Origin: Lachnospiraceae bacterium
Lineage (GTDB): Bacteria > Bacillota > Clostridia > Lachnospirales > Lachnospiraceae
Length of the DNA: 64,000 bases
Direction: 5' to 3'
Assembly: GCA_028689585.1 (NCBI GenBank)
Contig: JAQVCW010000005.1
Coordinates: 62,001-126,000, forward strand
Positions 43,210-52,430 of the stretch are shown piece after piece. Under the pieces are notes generated by a model. It searched no databases and had not been told where the DNA came from. It worked only from the letters and a program-made list of their open reading frames with translations. A program made the position numbers and the translations under genes. The first letter of the stretch is position 1, and each line of letters begins with the position of its first letter.

Positions 43210-44925
43210 TTATAGGGTTTTGATACACTGCCCGGCAACCTTACAGTGTTTTCCATAGCATGCGATTCCATATTTCAGTATGTTTTTTATCCCGTTCATG
43301 CGAAGCGGCTCATCGTAATGGAGCGTCTCAATTTGTGCTAGAGCTGCGGCACTTCCTGCTTCAATATCTTTATTATCCGGATACTTCACTTCTATAATAA
43401 TCCCGGTCTCTTCCTCCGCAATCTCAATCAGGATATCACTGTAGCCCTCTCCGGATTCTTTGTTAGAGGCCACATCCCAATTTTCTTTAAAGCTGATCAG
43501 GCCAAGCAGGATCCCATGGTAGAAATTTTCCTTCAATCGTTTCTTTACGAAATTATCCCGAATACTGATGGTTCTGCCCAGATAATCATTGAACCGGTTT
43601 TCCACCTGAGCTGCATCACCGCTCTTTAATGCATTACAGAAAGCATTCAGACGTTCCCCATCTTTTGCAGCACTTTCTTCAAACCAGCGGTAAATCTGCT
43701 TTGTAAAGATATTTCGAATTTCCAGATTGGGAATACGCAGAAGAAATATCCCATTGTCCCGCTGCTCCGTCTGCGTCAGATAGCCGGTCATAAATAAAAC
43801 GCTCCATAAATTTGCAAGACTCTTGTCCAGCTCCTGGTAAGTCAGTTCCATGTGAATTTCTTTTGTGACGGTCTCCCCCGCAATCAGTTGTTCTATCTCC
43901 CGCTTCGCAGTCAAACCGCCCGATTTCTGAAAAAACTTGTGCAGAATACTGTTCCCGCTGGAATTGACCCAGTATGCCTGAGGCCAGGCCTCTGGATCGG
44001 CCCGTAATAAATCCACAAAATTGATAACATCCCATGGACAATATACTTCTATCTTGCCAAAAAGATAACCATCGTACCATTCCTTTACTGTACCAAAATG
44101 TTCTGACAGCCCATAATACTCAAGCATATCCCTTACTTCTGCATTAGTGAATCCAAAATATTCATCAAAACGTACATCTGCGATTGAATAAACCTTCAGA
44201 TTATTTAATCCGGTAAAGATACTTTCCTTCGAGATACGCAGACACCCGGTCAGCACCGCAAGCTGCAGACTGTTATTTGTCTTCAGTACTCCCCCGAGCA
44301 TACCGCGGAGCAGGCCGACCATCTGGTCATAGTATCCGGCCTGATATGCTTTATCCAATGGTACATCATACTCATCAATGAGAAGAATCACCTTTTGTCC
44401 ATAGTGTTTTTCGAGGAATCCGGAAAGGCTCTTCAGGCTGTTCTCAAGCAGAGAATCCGGTATATCAAAGCATCCGGTATCATCCACATGAATCAATGCC
44501 CGATATTGTCTCCGCTCATTTTCCTCCAGATTATCGCTCTCTTTTAAAAACAGAAATCTCATGGCCTCCTCAGCAATCACAGTGCGCATCATTGCTTTCG
44601 CTGCTGCAAAGCTTTCTCCGCCTGCTCCCTTGAGACTGATGGATATGACCGGATATTTTCCCATGTATTCCCCGCAGAGGCTCTCTTCCCTGCTGATGGC
44701 AAGTCCCTCAAAAAGTCTTCTGTCACACCCATATTCAAAAAAGTATTTCAGCATACTCATATTGAGGGACTTGCCAAATCGCCTTGGTCTGGTAAAAAGA
44801 TTGACCTCTCCCCAATTTATCAGCAGTTCTTTTATCAGTTCTGTTTTGTCAACATAGTAAAATCCATTTGTTCTGATTTTTTTGAAATTTTCAATTCCGA
44901 TTGGAAGTTTATCTGGCATAAGCAT
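43210..44925 (-). CDS. AAA-ATPase-like protein with PD-(D/E)XK nuclease C-terminus
   Basis: This 571-aa protein is of the AAA-ATPase_like/DUF1703 type common in gut Clostridia. The N-terminal part reads FYYVDKTELIKELL and FTRPRRFGKSLNMSML (a modified P-loop with GKS), then ILLIDEYDVPLDKAY as Walker B. The C-terminal nuclease motif is YSDILIEIAEEETGIIIEVKY (D...ExK). The biological role is unknown; defence or mobile-element roles have been proposed for the family. Start 44925 follows GGGAGGTG. It has its own promoter. Confidence 0.85.
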   Translation of the reverse strand: MLMPDKLPIGIENFKKIRTNGFYYVDKTELIKELLINWGEVNLFTRPRRFGKSLNMSMLKYFFEYGCDRRLFEGLAISREESLCGEYMGKYPVISISLKGAGGESFAAAKAMMRTVIAEEAMRFLFLKESDNLEENERRQYRALIHVDDTGCFDIPDSLLENSLKSLSGFLEKHYGQKVILLIDEYDVPLDKAYQAGYYDQMVGLLRGMLGGVLKTNNSLQLAVLTGCLRISKESIFTGLNNLKVYSIADVRFDEYFGFTNAEVRDMLEYYGLSEHFGTVKEWYDGYLFGKIEVYCPWDVINFVDLLRADPEAWPQAYWVNSSGNSILHKFFQKSGGLTAKREIEQLIAGETVTKEIHMELTYQELDKSLANLWSVLFMTGYLTQTEQRDNGIFLLRIPNLEIRNIFTKQIYRWFEESAAKDGERLNAFCNALKSGDAAQVENRFNDYLGRTISIRDNFVKKRLKENFYHGILLGLISFKENWDVASNKESGEGYSDILIEIAEEETGIIIEVKYPDNKDIEAGSAAALAQIETLHYDEPLRMNGIKNILKYGIACYGKHCKVAGQCIKTL

Positions 44926-45018
44926 ATCATCTTCACCTCCCTGCATTTTGTATGATTACGCTCTTGGGATGCTTCTTTTGTGATAGGATTATTTGACATC
45001 CTTAAAGCTCTTAGGTGT

Positions 45019-45047
45019 AGTATAGCAATTGATGTGGGAAATGGCAA
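45019..45047 (-). promoter_or_regulatory. Promoter upstream of the AAA/PD-(D/E)XK gene
   Basis: TTGCCA (45047-45042) and TATACT (45024-45019) are 17 bases apart on the minus strand, about 95 bp before the gene. Confidence 0.6.
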
Positions 45048-45110
45048 TCATGTATTTTAATGTGCAGAGATTATTGATCATACTATCCTGTCGGGAATAA
45101 CTTTCATGTA

Positions 45111-45302
45111 TCATAAAAGAGCACCAGGCTTTATCTGCCTGATGCCAGTGCTGTTTATATCAATTTTCTCTCCGGTTGCAAGATTATAGATACAGAGTCC
45201 ATCCAGAGGAAGTTTTTTATATAACCGTACTTCAAATTTCCACTTAGTTTCTACATATTGTCTCCGAAATAATAAGACCAAATTGTCATTGTAGAAGAAC
45301 AT
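45111..45302 (-). CDS. Possible 63-aa peptide or gene remnant
   Basis: An open frame encodes FFYNDNLVLLFRRQYVETKW onward, ending IKPGALL. It has no clear ribosome site and no recognised family. It lies between the secreted protein gene and the AAA gene in a 415-bp gap. Its 3' end overlaps an imperfect hairpin (GCACTGGCATCAGGC/GCCTGGTGC) that may terminate the upstream gene. It may not be translated. Confidence 0.25.
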   Translation of the reverse strand: MFFYNDNLVLLFRRQYVETKWKFEVRLYKKLPLDGLCIYNLATGEKIDINSTGIRQIKPGALL

Positions 45303-45340
45303 AAAAGATACATTTTTTTCATTTCATCTTATCTTTCTTG

Positions 45341-46072
45341 TTAATAATATGCACGATATGTTTTCCTTCCTACTGCAATTGTACAATACGTTGAATATAT
45401 ATTTGTTTTAATAAAGTTAGCTTTAAAATTCCGTATATTTTTACAGTTAATTTTTGCGATCGTCCTTTTTTCGGCACTAGAAGGCATACAGGATTTGATA
45501 TACAGGTAACTATAATCACTGCTTAGTTCAGCATAATATACTCTTCCGAACATGTACTTCAGACTCAGGCCATCACAGTTTGCTCCCAACAACTTCTTCT
45601 TTCCCGAGGACAAATTGTAGCTGTAAGCCTTCCCTACACAACCTCCGTCACCATAATAAGAGCTTGTCTGCATGGCGTAGTTTCCAATTTTCAGACGGAA
45701 AGAAGTATCTTTACTGAGCCATTTAAACTTCTTTGTCTTTATATTAAAGCAGGCGGTGTCACAACCAGCCCATGAACCATGTGCATGCGTATGATAGGGT
45801 TTGTAATCCGTCACATTGAAATAAATATTGTTTCCACTCGCAGTATAATAATAAAGATAAGCGTTTTTCAGTTTTAGAAGCTGCTTGTTTTTACCGGATA
45901 CCTTTTGATAAAGCTTACAGAAACCTGAGCTGGCAGCTCCACTGGTTACAATCGAGTAATTCTGCCCCTTCACCTTTATGTTTTTAGTTGCTGCATAGTT
46001 TGTCTCAGAAATACTGAAAATACTAATCATAACCAGTAACAATAATAGTCTGCTTTTTCTGGTAATTTTCAT
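45341..46072 (-). CDS. Secreted protein of unknown function
   Basis: This 243-aa protein has a signal peptide (SRLLLLLVMISIFSISETNYA) and a tyrosine-, lysine- and glycine-rich mature part. Short repeated patterns such as KNAYLYYYTASGNNIYF and YSYNLSSGKKKLLGANCDG resemble DUF5050/beta-propeller-like secreted proteins of Firmicutes. Several cysteines could form disulfides. AGGAGG precedes the ATG. It is AT-rich like the neighbouring WXG100/toxin cluster, but functional ties to it are not shown. Confidence 0.75.
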   Translation of the reverse strand: MKITRKSRLLLLLVMISIFSISETNYAATKNIKVKGQNYSIVTSGAASSGFCKLYQKVSGKNKQLLKLKNAYLYYYTASGNNIYFNVTDYKPYHTHAHGSWAGCDTACFNIKTKKFKWLSKDTSFRLKIGNYAMQTSSYYGDGGCVGKAYSYNLSSGKKKLLGANCDGLSLKYMFGRVYYAELSSDYSYLYIKSCMPSSAEKRTIAKINCKNIRNFKANFIKTNIYSTYCTIAVGRKTYRAYY

Positions 46073-46337
46073 AGTAAAAACCTCCTGTCATTTTGTCTGA
46101 TGCTTACACACCATATTCCAACAATTTTGTCGTTTCATTTGCTTCATGATTTTTCAGACTCAAAATAGCGCTGAACATTCTGATTTCCTCTGTTGTATAT
46201 AGAAATTGCTTTATCCACAGCCTTTGCAATACTATCTGCTTTTTTTCCTTCTTATTAAGTTCCCATCAACTTCTTTTATCTAACAGCCGTCTTTGATACA
46301 TTTTTCATCTTGACATATTATAGAATAGACTGGAAAT

Positions 46338-46604
46338 TCATCCCAAATATTCTTGTGAAATCTCTACCTTATGGCTTACTTTTAAAGTCTCGTAGCCTTC
46401 GTCTGATAACAAATCTACCATTTCAATATTTCCTGTTTCTTTCGATAAAGAGATAATTACATTTCCAATGCGTTTATCGCTATCTTTTCCAGCACTAAAA
46501 AACCATTTTTCATCATTTTCCGTAGCTGTAGATAGACCTATAACACCTAAATTATCCTTGAAATAGTCGTACGCCTTATGACAAGCATCGTTATAATTCA
46601 TCAT
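46338..46604 (-). CDS. Putative immunity protein for the papain-fold toxin
   Basis: This 88-aa acidic protein (starting MMNYNDACHKAYDYFKDN) follows the toxin gene with a 1-base TAATG overlap and an AGGAGG site, the typical arrangement of a polymorphic toxin and its immunity gene. The core reads FSAGKDSDKRIGNVIISLSK, a small alpha/beta fold seen in several Imm families. I cannot name the family. The size, acidity and coupling support the role; binding is not shown. Confidence 0.7.
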   Translation of the reverse strand: MMNYNDACHKAYDYFKDNLGVIGLSTATENDEKWFFSAGKDSDKRIGNVIISLSKETGNIEMVDLLSDEGYETLKVSHKVEISQEYLG

Positions 46605-47656
46605 TATACCTCCTGATAACATTCGTCAATGTAGTCTGAAAACTCCAGATTATCTATTCTGCAAAATTGAGTTTGATTTCTAACTACACGATTAAAATAA
46701 TTTATAACATTAACATTTCCAGTTTGCGGATCAGAGAAAATTGTTTCCCCATTTCGTTGTTCCGCAATAAAAGTATGTCCTCCGCCATGGGGACTATCCC
46801 AGTATACCACAATCTGTGCTCGTGCTCCATCTCCCCAAGAATGCATGGCATTTTGAATATCTTCCATTCCGTTTCCTTGACAGTGTAGGACATTAGCATT
46901 CTGCCAAACATCAAATGGGTGGTATGACAAATACTCCGCCCCATATGTTGATGGTCTGGCTGACACTTCTGACCCTCTACGCCGCATTTCGTGTGTCGGA
47001 ACACAGCGTTGACAGTTGTCTCTCCATTGTGGCGAAACATTATAATTAGGATTTGTTGCCTGCAAACTGTACTGTCTAAATTGATTCGCCAAATCATCGT
47101 AGAAGTTTGAATAATCCGTAGGATATGTGTATGCATTTGATGAGTTAGTGCTTATCGAGCCATTCCCACTCGCTACATTTAAATTATAGCCTTCTTGTTC
47201 AAGCATTGCCGCACGATGCCTTGCAAGTGTATCATTTAACCACTTACACTCCGGTACATTTCGGTTCATCAACTCCGTTTTATAGTTTTCTATTTCCACG
47301 TTTATGCTATCAACAATAGATTGCCATCTAGCTGACTCTTCATTGGCTGTGAAATGCCTCGGTGTTCCAGAGAGCGAACCACTAAAGTTTGTTTCCTCAT
47401 ACTTTTGCAATGCATCATACAATTGAATGACATATTTTTCTCCCTGTAAGAGAATTTTCAAAACGGATGCAAATGCACTATTACACGCTTGTATTGTATC
47501 TCCTAATTCTTTATATTTTTTATCGTTCCAATCTTGACCGAGTTGCTGATACTTACGAGAAATTGATTGCTTTGTATTTTCAATACTCTGTATTGCAGAC
47601 TTCATATTTTGAACTGTTGAGACCAACACTTCTACATTTACATTAACCGCACCCAC
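46604..47656 (-). CDS. WXG-domain polymorphic toxin with C-terminal papain-fold (Tox-PL type) domain
   Basis: This 350-aa protein has a WXG100-like N-terminal helical hairpin (KYQQLGQDWNDKKYKELGD, W at about residue 43, ending LQKYEETNF) that resembles the 93-aa protein of the same cluster. A linker follows, then a C-terminal papain-like domain: Cys in DNCQRCVPTHEMRRRGSEV (about 215/218), His in HGGGHTFIAEQ (about 294) and Asp in SDPQTGN (about 309). This triad layout is that of Tox-PL glutamine deamidase/peptidase toxins. The start is GTG 47656, 7 bases after AAGGAGG. The toxic activity is inferred from the family. Confidence 0.82.
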   Translation of the reverse strand: MGAVNVNVEVLVSTVQNMKSAIQSIENTKQSISRKYQQLGQDWNDKKYKELGDTIQACNSAFASVLKILLQGEKYVIQLYDALQKYEETNFSGSLSGTPRHFTANEESARWQSIVDSINVEIENYKTELMNRNVPECKWLNDTLARHRAAMLEQEGYNLNVASGNGSISTNSSNAYTYPTDYSNFYDDLANQFRQYSLQATNPNYNVSPQWRDNCQRCVPTHEMRRRGSEVSARPSTYGAEYLSYHPFDVWQNANVLHCQGNGMEDIQNAMHSWGDGARAQIVVYWDSPHGGGHTFIAEQRNGETIFSDPQTGNVNVINYFNRVVRNQTQFCRIDNLEFSDYIDECYQEV

Positions 47657-47750
47657 ATTTGCACCTCCTTGCATAATTTTTGAAATGAGTAATGAGCATA
47701 TATGTACTTTTATTTCCCACGTTCATACATATGATATATACAGTCTATCG

Positions 47751-48011
47751 CCAGGATAAACGCATCATTTCTTTTGTAAAAGCTATTGACTTTTAGCATT
47801 GATTTGTTCCATACACTTTTTGGCTGTTTAAATGTATTACATATTATTGAACTTTGACCATTTTTAGTCTATGCAGAGCCAAATGCGCCATATCAGATCC
47901 ATAACAGTCAACTATATAGCACTAATGTTATTATAAATATTCAATCTATTATTACTTTTTACTTTGAATTATTTCTGGTTTTCGCACAATTACATTGATG
48001 CGTTTATCCTA
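47751..48011. mobile_element. 261-bp MITE-like insertion with inverted repeats and 9-bp direct repeats
   Basis: AGGATAAACGCATCA (47753-47767) and its exact reverse complement TGATGCGTTTATCCT (47996-48010) face each other across about 230 bp without a reading frame. The 9-bp sequence AGTCTATCG directly flanks both sides (47742-47750 and 48012-48020), as a target-site duplication would. The right flank includes the stop codon of the FtsK-like gene, so the element would have landed at its 3' end, between it and the toxin gene. Confidence 0.7.
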
Positions 48012-48014
48012 AGT

Positions 48015-51000
48015 CTATCGCAGCAAATTGCTCACTTCATCTATGCTTGGTGTTACATATGGTTTCATTTGGAATGTATTTTTTACACCATCTGTAAAGT
48101 ACACCGTATTGTCACGCAATCCAGCAACTGAAACATTCTCAATTAAATTATCTGCATCGTTTGAACCAAGCGAAAAAATAATACGTTCCGGGAATTTTGT
48201 TAGTATATTTTCCCCGTAATACATACACTCTCGAACTGTTTGATATTCAAGGGATGTTACAATAAAGTGAATGCCAAATCCCGATCCGTCTTCAATTAAC
48301 TTAACCAGTTTTTCGCCAACTGACATATTATCATCAGAACTTCTATTGGCAAACATACTGTTCACTGCTGCAAAAGGATTAGCAGGGTCAATTTCGGGTT
48401 CATCAATTGCATCATCTATGAACTCACTTTCATCAATGTTTTCTCCCTTGAACATGGATTTGATTATGTCCAAAAACTGAAGATTCTTAATAACTACAAA
48501 TATAATTTCATTGCTGTTTTGCTTCTTCCAATCCTGAAAATCTCGGTATATCTCATTGATAAATTTTATAATATCTGCTCTATCCTGAGCAACCTTGAAC
48601 CTATTACAACAATTACTTACAACATCATAAAAATCCCTACAAGTATCATCACCGACAAGTGTATCCCCATCTACGCAATATACCGTTGCGTTTTCATTAA
48701 ATAATGCTGATACGATATAATTATTTGATACTGTAGTTGCCATTTTCTCGTTCGAACCACATATCAGCAGATTATGTTTTTTCTTCTTATCTATGGTAAT
48801 CGCAAATGGTGGTGCAACCTTTATCAATGTACCCATGTGAATGTTTGCAGGTAGTTCGCTCGTTGTATTGATACCTGCCGAAGCAAAATAATCAAGCAAT
48901 TTGGTTGTTCTTCCACCTTCAAAAGTTTGCAGTGAATACGGCTGGTCTGCAAATGTTTTGCTTATTTCCATAAGATAATGCTTTTGTGTTTTATCGTCAC
49001 AGTAAGCCGCTCTGAACCCAATATTTGGTTTCTCAGTATAATCCAAGTTCATTACAGCGGTTCCGATGGGACCCTTCATCATTGCAAGAGCCTTTGTATC
49101 ATTTTGATCGGAGAAGAGATAACGTGCGTCACTCTCTCCACACTTTAGACCAACACGAATTCTCATTTGCTCTATAGTTCCGTGTGATAATGTTAAATCT
49201 GATATAACCTTTGTAGACTGGGTAGCCATTAAAAGGTGAATTCCAAACGCACGGCCTTCTGTAACAATGCGTTTAGTAAGTTCGGCACAATTCATAGCAA
49301 CTTTTCTATTAGTCGAATCATTGAAAAGAATTTGAAACTCGTCCATAATTACAAGAATGCGAGGCAAAGGCTGTCCTGTGGCCTGAGTGTAACCATTCAA
49401 ACTGGTTTGTCCAGCTTCTTTGAATAGATTACCACGCTTTTCCATCTCCTTAACAAGGTTTTCAAGAATGCTTTCACCGAACTCTTGCATTGCATCTAAT
49501 GCAAGCAATTGAATATGCGGCAGACGCACAGATTCATATATTTTGAACTCTGTTCCGCTCTTAAAATCCATAAGGTAGAGATGTAATTGATCTGGTGTGT
49601 AATGAAGCATACTACTCATAATCAGGGTATGCAAAAGCGTAGATTTACCAGAGCCGGTTGCTCCAGCAATTAGTCCATGATGCGAAGAACCCACACCAAT
49701 TGTCATATTTACAATAGAATCCCCATCTCCCACTCCTACCGGGATGGAAAGAGATTTAGCGGAACTACTTGCAAACAGTTGATGTGCCAAAATATCCTTA
49801 AATGACAAGCCTTGCTTTTTAATCACGTCACTTTTCTTAACATAATCGGCTATAAATTCATCAATATCCTGATTTGACATCATATCCGGCATATTTATTT
49901 GTAGATTATATGGCATAAATCCATAGTGCCCATCCTTAAATTCAACAGATGTACAATATTTGGCTATACCCTCTAAACGTTCCTCGATACTTTCATATTT
50001 TGAAAATGTTATGTCTGGATTATAGCAGACAGTAACAAACACTCCGCATTTATTACCATTTCGCAAAATGTTAGCCAACAAGTCTAAACTTCTTCCGTCC
50101 ATACCGCTTGGAAAATCGTATAACACGAGCAATGTCACAGCTTCTGCCCTATTTGGTGTATTAATATTGTAATCATAAATATCTCGATACTTATTTCCTA
50201 GTTTGTCCTGAATGAACTCATCTATTTGCATATTAATCTTTTGTAAACGTTCAATCATTGATTCTTGATTCGTATATACTTTTTGATCAAAAATATCTGG
50301 ACACTGTTTACGGAAATCCAAGAACGGAATTATGCTGTTGCCCCTCTGCTCGCCGTCAAATACACAGATATCAACTTTTGTCACCGGCATGAAAGAAAGA
50401 AAACTCCACATAACATGATGCGCAAAAGATAGCATCTTCGCATTCGTTTCCTGCGAGCAATACAAAAGCAAGTTGAAATTGTTTCTTAAGTCAAAAGTTA
50501 ATGGGAGTTCTACATATCCCATCGTGTCTTCTGTAAAGTTTCCAGCTCCAAATCTGTCTTTTATTTTCTGATATCCTACGCTATCAGAAAAAATATCTGC
50601 TGGATACAGCACTGTTCCGAGTATGACAACAGGTGGAAATGATGACCCAACTGCAGGAACCTGTGCATAGGCTTTTTCATAGTTTTCCATCATATCGCAA
50701 ATACACGATATGTGAGAATCTAACTCTACAGAGTCCTGTAAATCAACCAGTTTTTTTATCAGTGGTGCAAAGGCTATTCCTCTATTGTTAATACCCTCAA
50801 AAATGAGCATATACTTGCTGAAGAATTTACCAAAATCCATTTTTTCCGGCATCACATAATAAGTCAATGGCAAACCTCGTAGCACAAAATCAGTCGTGCT
50901 TTGTGAAATAACTGTAGTCAAATCAAAAACAGATTGCATATTCTGTTCAAATTCATGGGAGCGCAATCCATCCGGGCTAGGCGAATATGAGATAATTGTA

Positions 51001-52394
51001 AAAATCCCACATCTGTTACCGTTTCTAAGAACGTTTCTCAGTTCCGCTAAAGTGCGTTCATCAAAAGCCTTTGGAAAATCAAAAAGGACTAAAACCTCGA
51101 CGTTTGCTCGATAACCTTCGTGTTCTTTTGCATACTCAAATATATTTTCGTACTGATTCCCCAGCTTATCTTGAAGAACAGATTCAATAAACGCATTCAT
51201 TTTTCCAATCTTTGCTGCCACTTCATCTTTATTTATGTATATTTTTTCGCCGAATAACTCGGGAAGCTTTTTCTTAGCATCAAAAAATGGAAATATGCTA
51301 TTACCTCTGTTTTCCGGATCAACAATATCGTAAATCAAGCGTGAGACAGGAACTGCCGATAACATTCCAAACATTATCGAGTGTACAAATGATTGAACAA
51401 GGCTTGGATTGCTATTGTCATTTACTATCATCCATGAAGGTGCATCCTGCATAGACATCGCCACTGGAAAACGTATGGCACCATTTTCAAGTAATTTCAT
51501 GCATTTATCTTTAATTACGGATGCAACAATTTGGGACTGTACAAAAAAATCAATGGGATAATCCACAAACATCATGTTAAATACGCCATCAACGATCTCT
51601 TTTGAAGAATTAACTTTGTAGATATTTTCCTCATAATGCTTAATCAACAGATAAAGATAATCAACAAAATCATCTGACAAAACTCTGTCTAATTCTGAAC
51701 AGATTTGCTCCGCCACTTCATCAAGCGTTATCAGATGTCTCTTCTCAAAGGCATCTGACTCATTTTTATGTTTCTCCGAAAGAATACGCTTCTGCTCTGT
51801 ATAACTGTCCCTCAACGAATTCAAGTTTTCTTCTGTCAAAGGGGAGAGAGTTTCTTCAATTTCCTTAACAAAGGCCGAAACGGTATTGCGAAGAACAATC
51901 AACTCTTCATAGTCTTTTTTTCTTTGCCCAGAAAACAAGTAATTCAATCCATTGATTAACCTTGGCAAAATGTCTTCTGAATATTTCTTATACAGAGCAT
52001 TGAAACTTTTTTTAATTTCCGCTAAAGCATCAAAAAAGTCTGTGGCTTCATCATATTTTGAGCTGGTCACTTGTGATAGTGTTTCTTCCTTCTTTTTCTT
52101 TGTCTTAACATAATACTTATCTACAAGAGAAAGTTGCTCGTCAAGTTTTGTTATTTCGGCTAATATTTTTTTCGCGTCTGTTACTGTTTGCTGCGACTTG
52201 TTTCTAACAGCTGAACAATTATTCTGATAACCACTCTCCAGAGCGGACAGTGCGCCTCTATGCCTTGCTTGAAGTGTACTCTTCTCTTTATCATAGGTAG
52301 CCTGTGTTGTACTGATAAGATTTTCTGACTTATCTGCAAACACATTAATATCAGAAATCAAAGTTATAATCTCTGCTTGTGATATTGCTTTCAT
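48015..52394 (-). CDS. FtsK/SpoIIIE-like (EssC-type) ATPase with four tandem modules
   Basis: This 1459-aa protein starts with a coiled-coil region (residues 1-250, no membrane segment or FHA domain seen). Four FtsK-like modules follow at about 300-510, 625-830, 870-1110 and 1190-1459. Only the third has intact Walker motifs (A: GATGSGKST at 911-919; B: ILVIMDEF at 1013-1020). Modules 1 and 2 are recognisable duplicates, sharing RGNSIFPFFD/RGNSIIPFLD and QDKLGNQY/QDKLGNKY. In WXG100 secretion, EssC-type ATPases select and drive substrates. Here the protein appears cytosolic, so its membrane partner may be the zinc-finger membrane protein. It follows the E1-like gene after 36 bp. Confidence 0.88.
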   Translation of the reverse strand: MKAISQAEIITLISDINVFADKSENLISTTQATYDKEKSTLQARHRGALSALESGYQNNCSAVRNKSQQTVTDAKKILAEITKLDEQLSLVDKYYVKTKKKKEETLSQVTSSKYDEATDFFDALAEIKKSFNALYKKYSEDILPRLINGLNYLFSGQRKKDYEELIVLRNTVSAFVKEIEETLSPLTEENLNSLRDSYTEQKRILSEKHKNESDAFEKRHLITLDEVAEQICSELDRVLSDDFVDYLYLLIKHYEENIYKVNSSKEIVDGVFNMMFVDYPIDFFVQSQIVASVIKDKCMKLLENGAIRFPVAMSMQDAPSWMIVNDNSNPSLVQSFVHSIMFGMLSAVPVSRLIYDIVDPENRGNSIFPFFDAKKKLPELFGEKIYINKDEVAAKIGKMNAFIESVLQDKLGNQYENIFEYAKEHEGYRANVEVLVLFDFPKAFDERTLAELRNVLRNGNRCGIFTIISYSPSPDGLRSHEFEQNMQSVFDLTTVISQSTTDFVLRGLPLTYYVMPEKMDFGKFFSKYMLIFEGINNRGIAFAPLIKKLVDLQDSVELDSHISCICDMMENYEKAYAQVPAVGSSFPPVVILGTVLYPADIFSDSVGYQKIKDRFGAGNFTEDTMGYVELPLTFDLRNNFNLLLYCSQETNAKMLSFAHHVMWSFLSFMPVTKVDICVFDGEQRGNSIIPFLDFRKQCPDIFDQKVYTNQESMIERLQKINMQIDEFIQDKLGNKYRDIYDYNINTPNRAEAVTLLVLYDFPSGMDGRSLDLLANILRNGNKCGVFVTVCYNPDITFSKYESIEERLEGIAKYCTSVEFKDGHYGFMPYNLQINMPDMMSNQDIDEFIADYVKKSDVIKKQGLSFKDILAHQLFASSSAKSLSIPVGVGDGDSIVNMTIGVGSSHHGLIAGATGSGKSTLLHTLIMSSMLHYTPDQLHLYLMDFKSGTEFKIYESVRLPHIQLLALDAMQEFGESILENLVKEMEKRGNLFKEAGQTSLNGYTQATGQPLPRILVIMDEFQILFNDSTNRKVAMNCAELTKRIVTEGRAFGIHLLMATQSTKVISDLTLSHGTIEQMRIRVGLKCGESDARYLFSDQNDTKALAMMKGPIGTAVMNLDYTEKPNIGFRAAYCDDKTQKHYLMEISKTFADQPYSLQTFEGGRTTKLLDYFASAGINTTSELPANIHMGTLIKVAPPFAITIDKKKKHNLLICGSNEKMATTVSNNYIVSALFNENATVYCVDGDTLVGDDTCRDFYDVVSNCCNRFKVAQDRADIIKFINEIYRDFQDWKKQNSNEIIFVVIKNLQFLDIIKSMFKGENIDESEFIDDAIDEPEIDPANPFAAVNSMFANRSSDDNMSVGEKLVKLIEDGSGFGIHFIVTSLEYQTVRECMYYGENILTKFPERIIFSLGSNDADNLIENVSVAGLRDNTVYFTDGVKNTFQMKPYVTPSIDEVSNLLR

Positions 52395-52430
52395 AAATTG
52401 TGTCCTTTCTCTGAATAGCCCTACTATCAG

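Noticed and set aside
47675-48014. Riboswitch or promoter region between the FtsK-like and toxin genes
   Set aside because: The gap is explained by inverted repeats with flanking direct repeats; no aptamer pattern or convincing -35/-10 pair was found.
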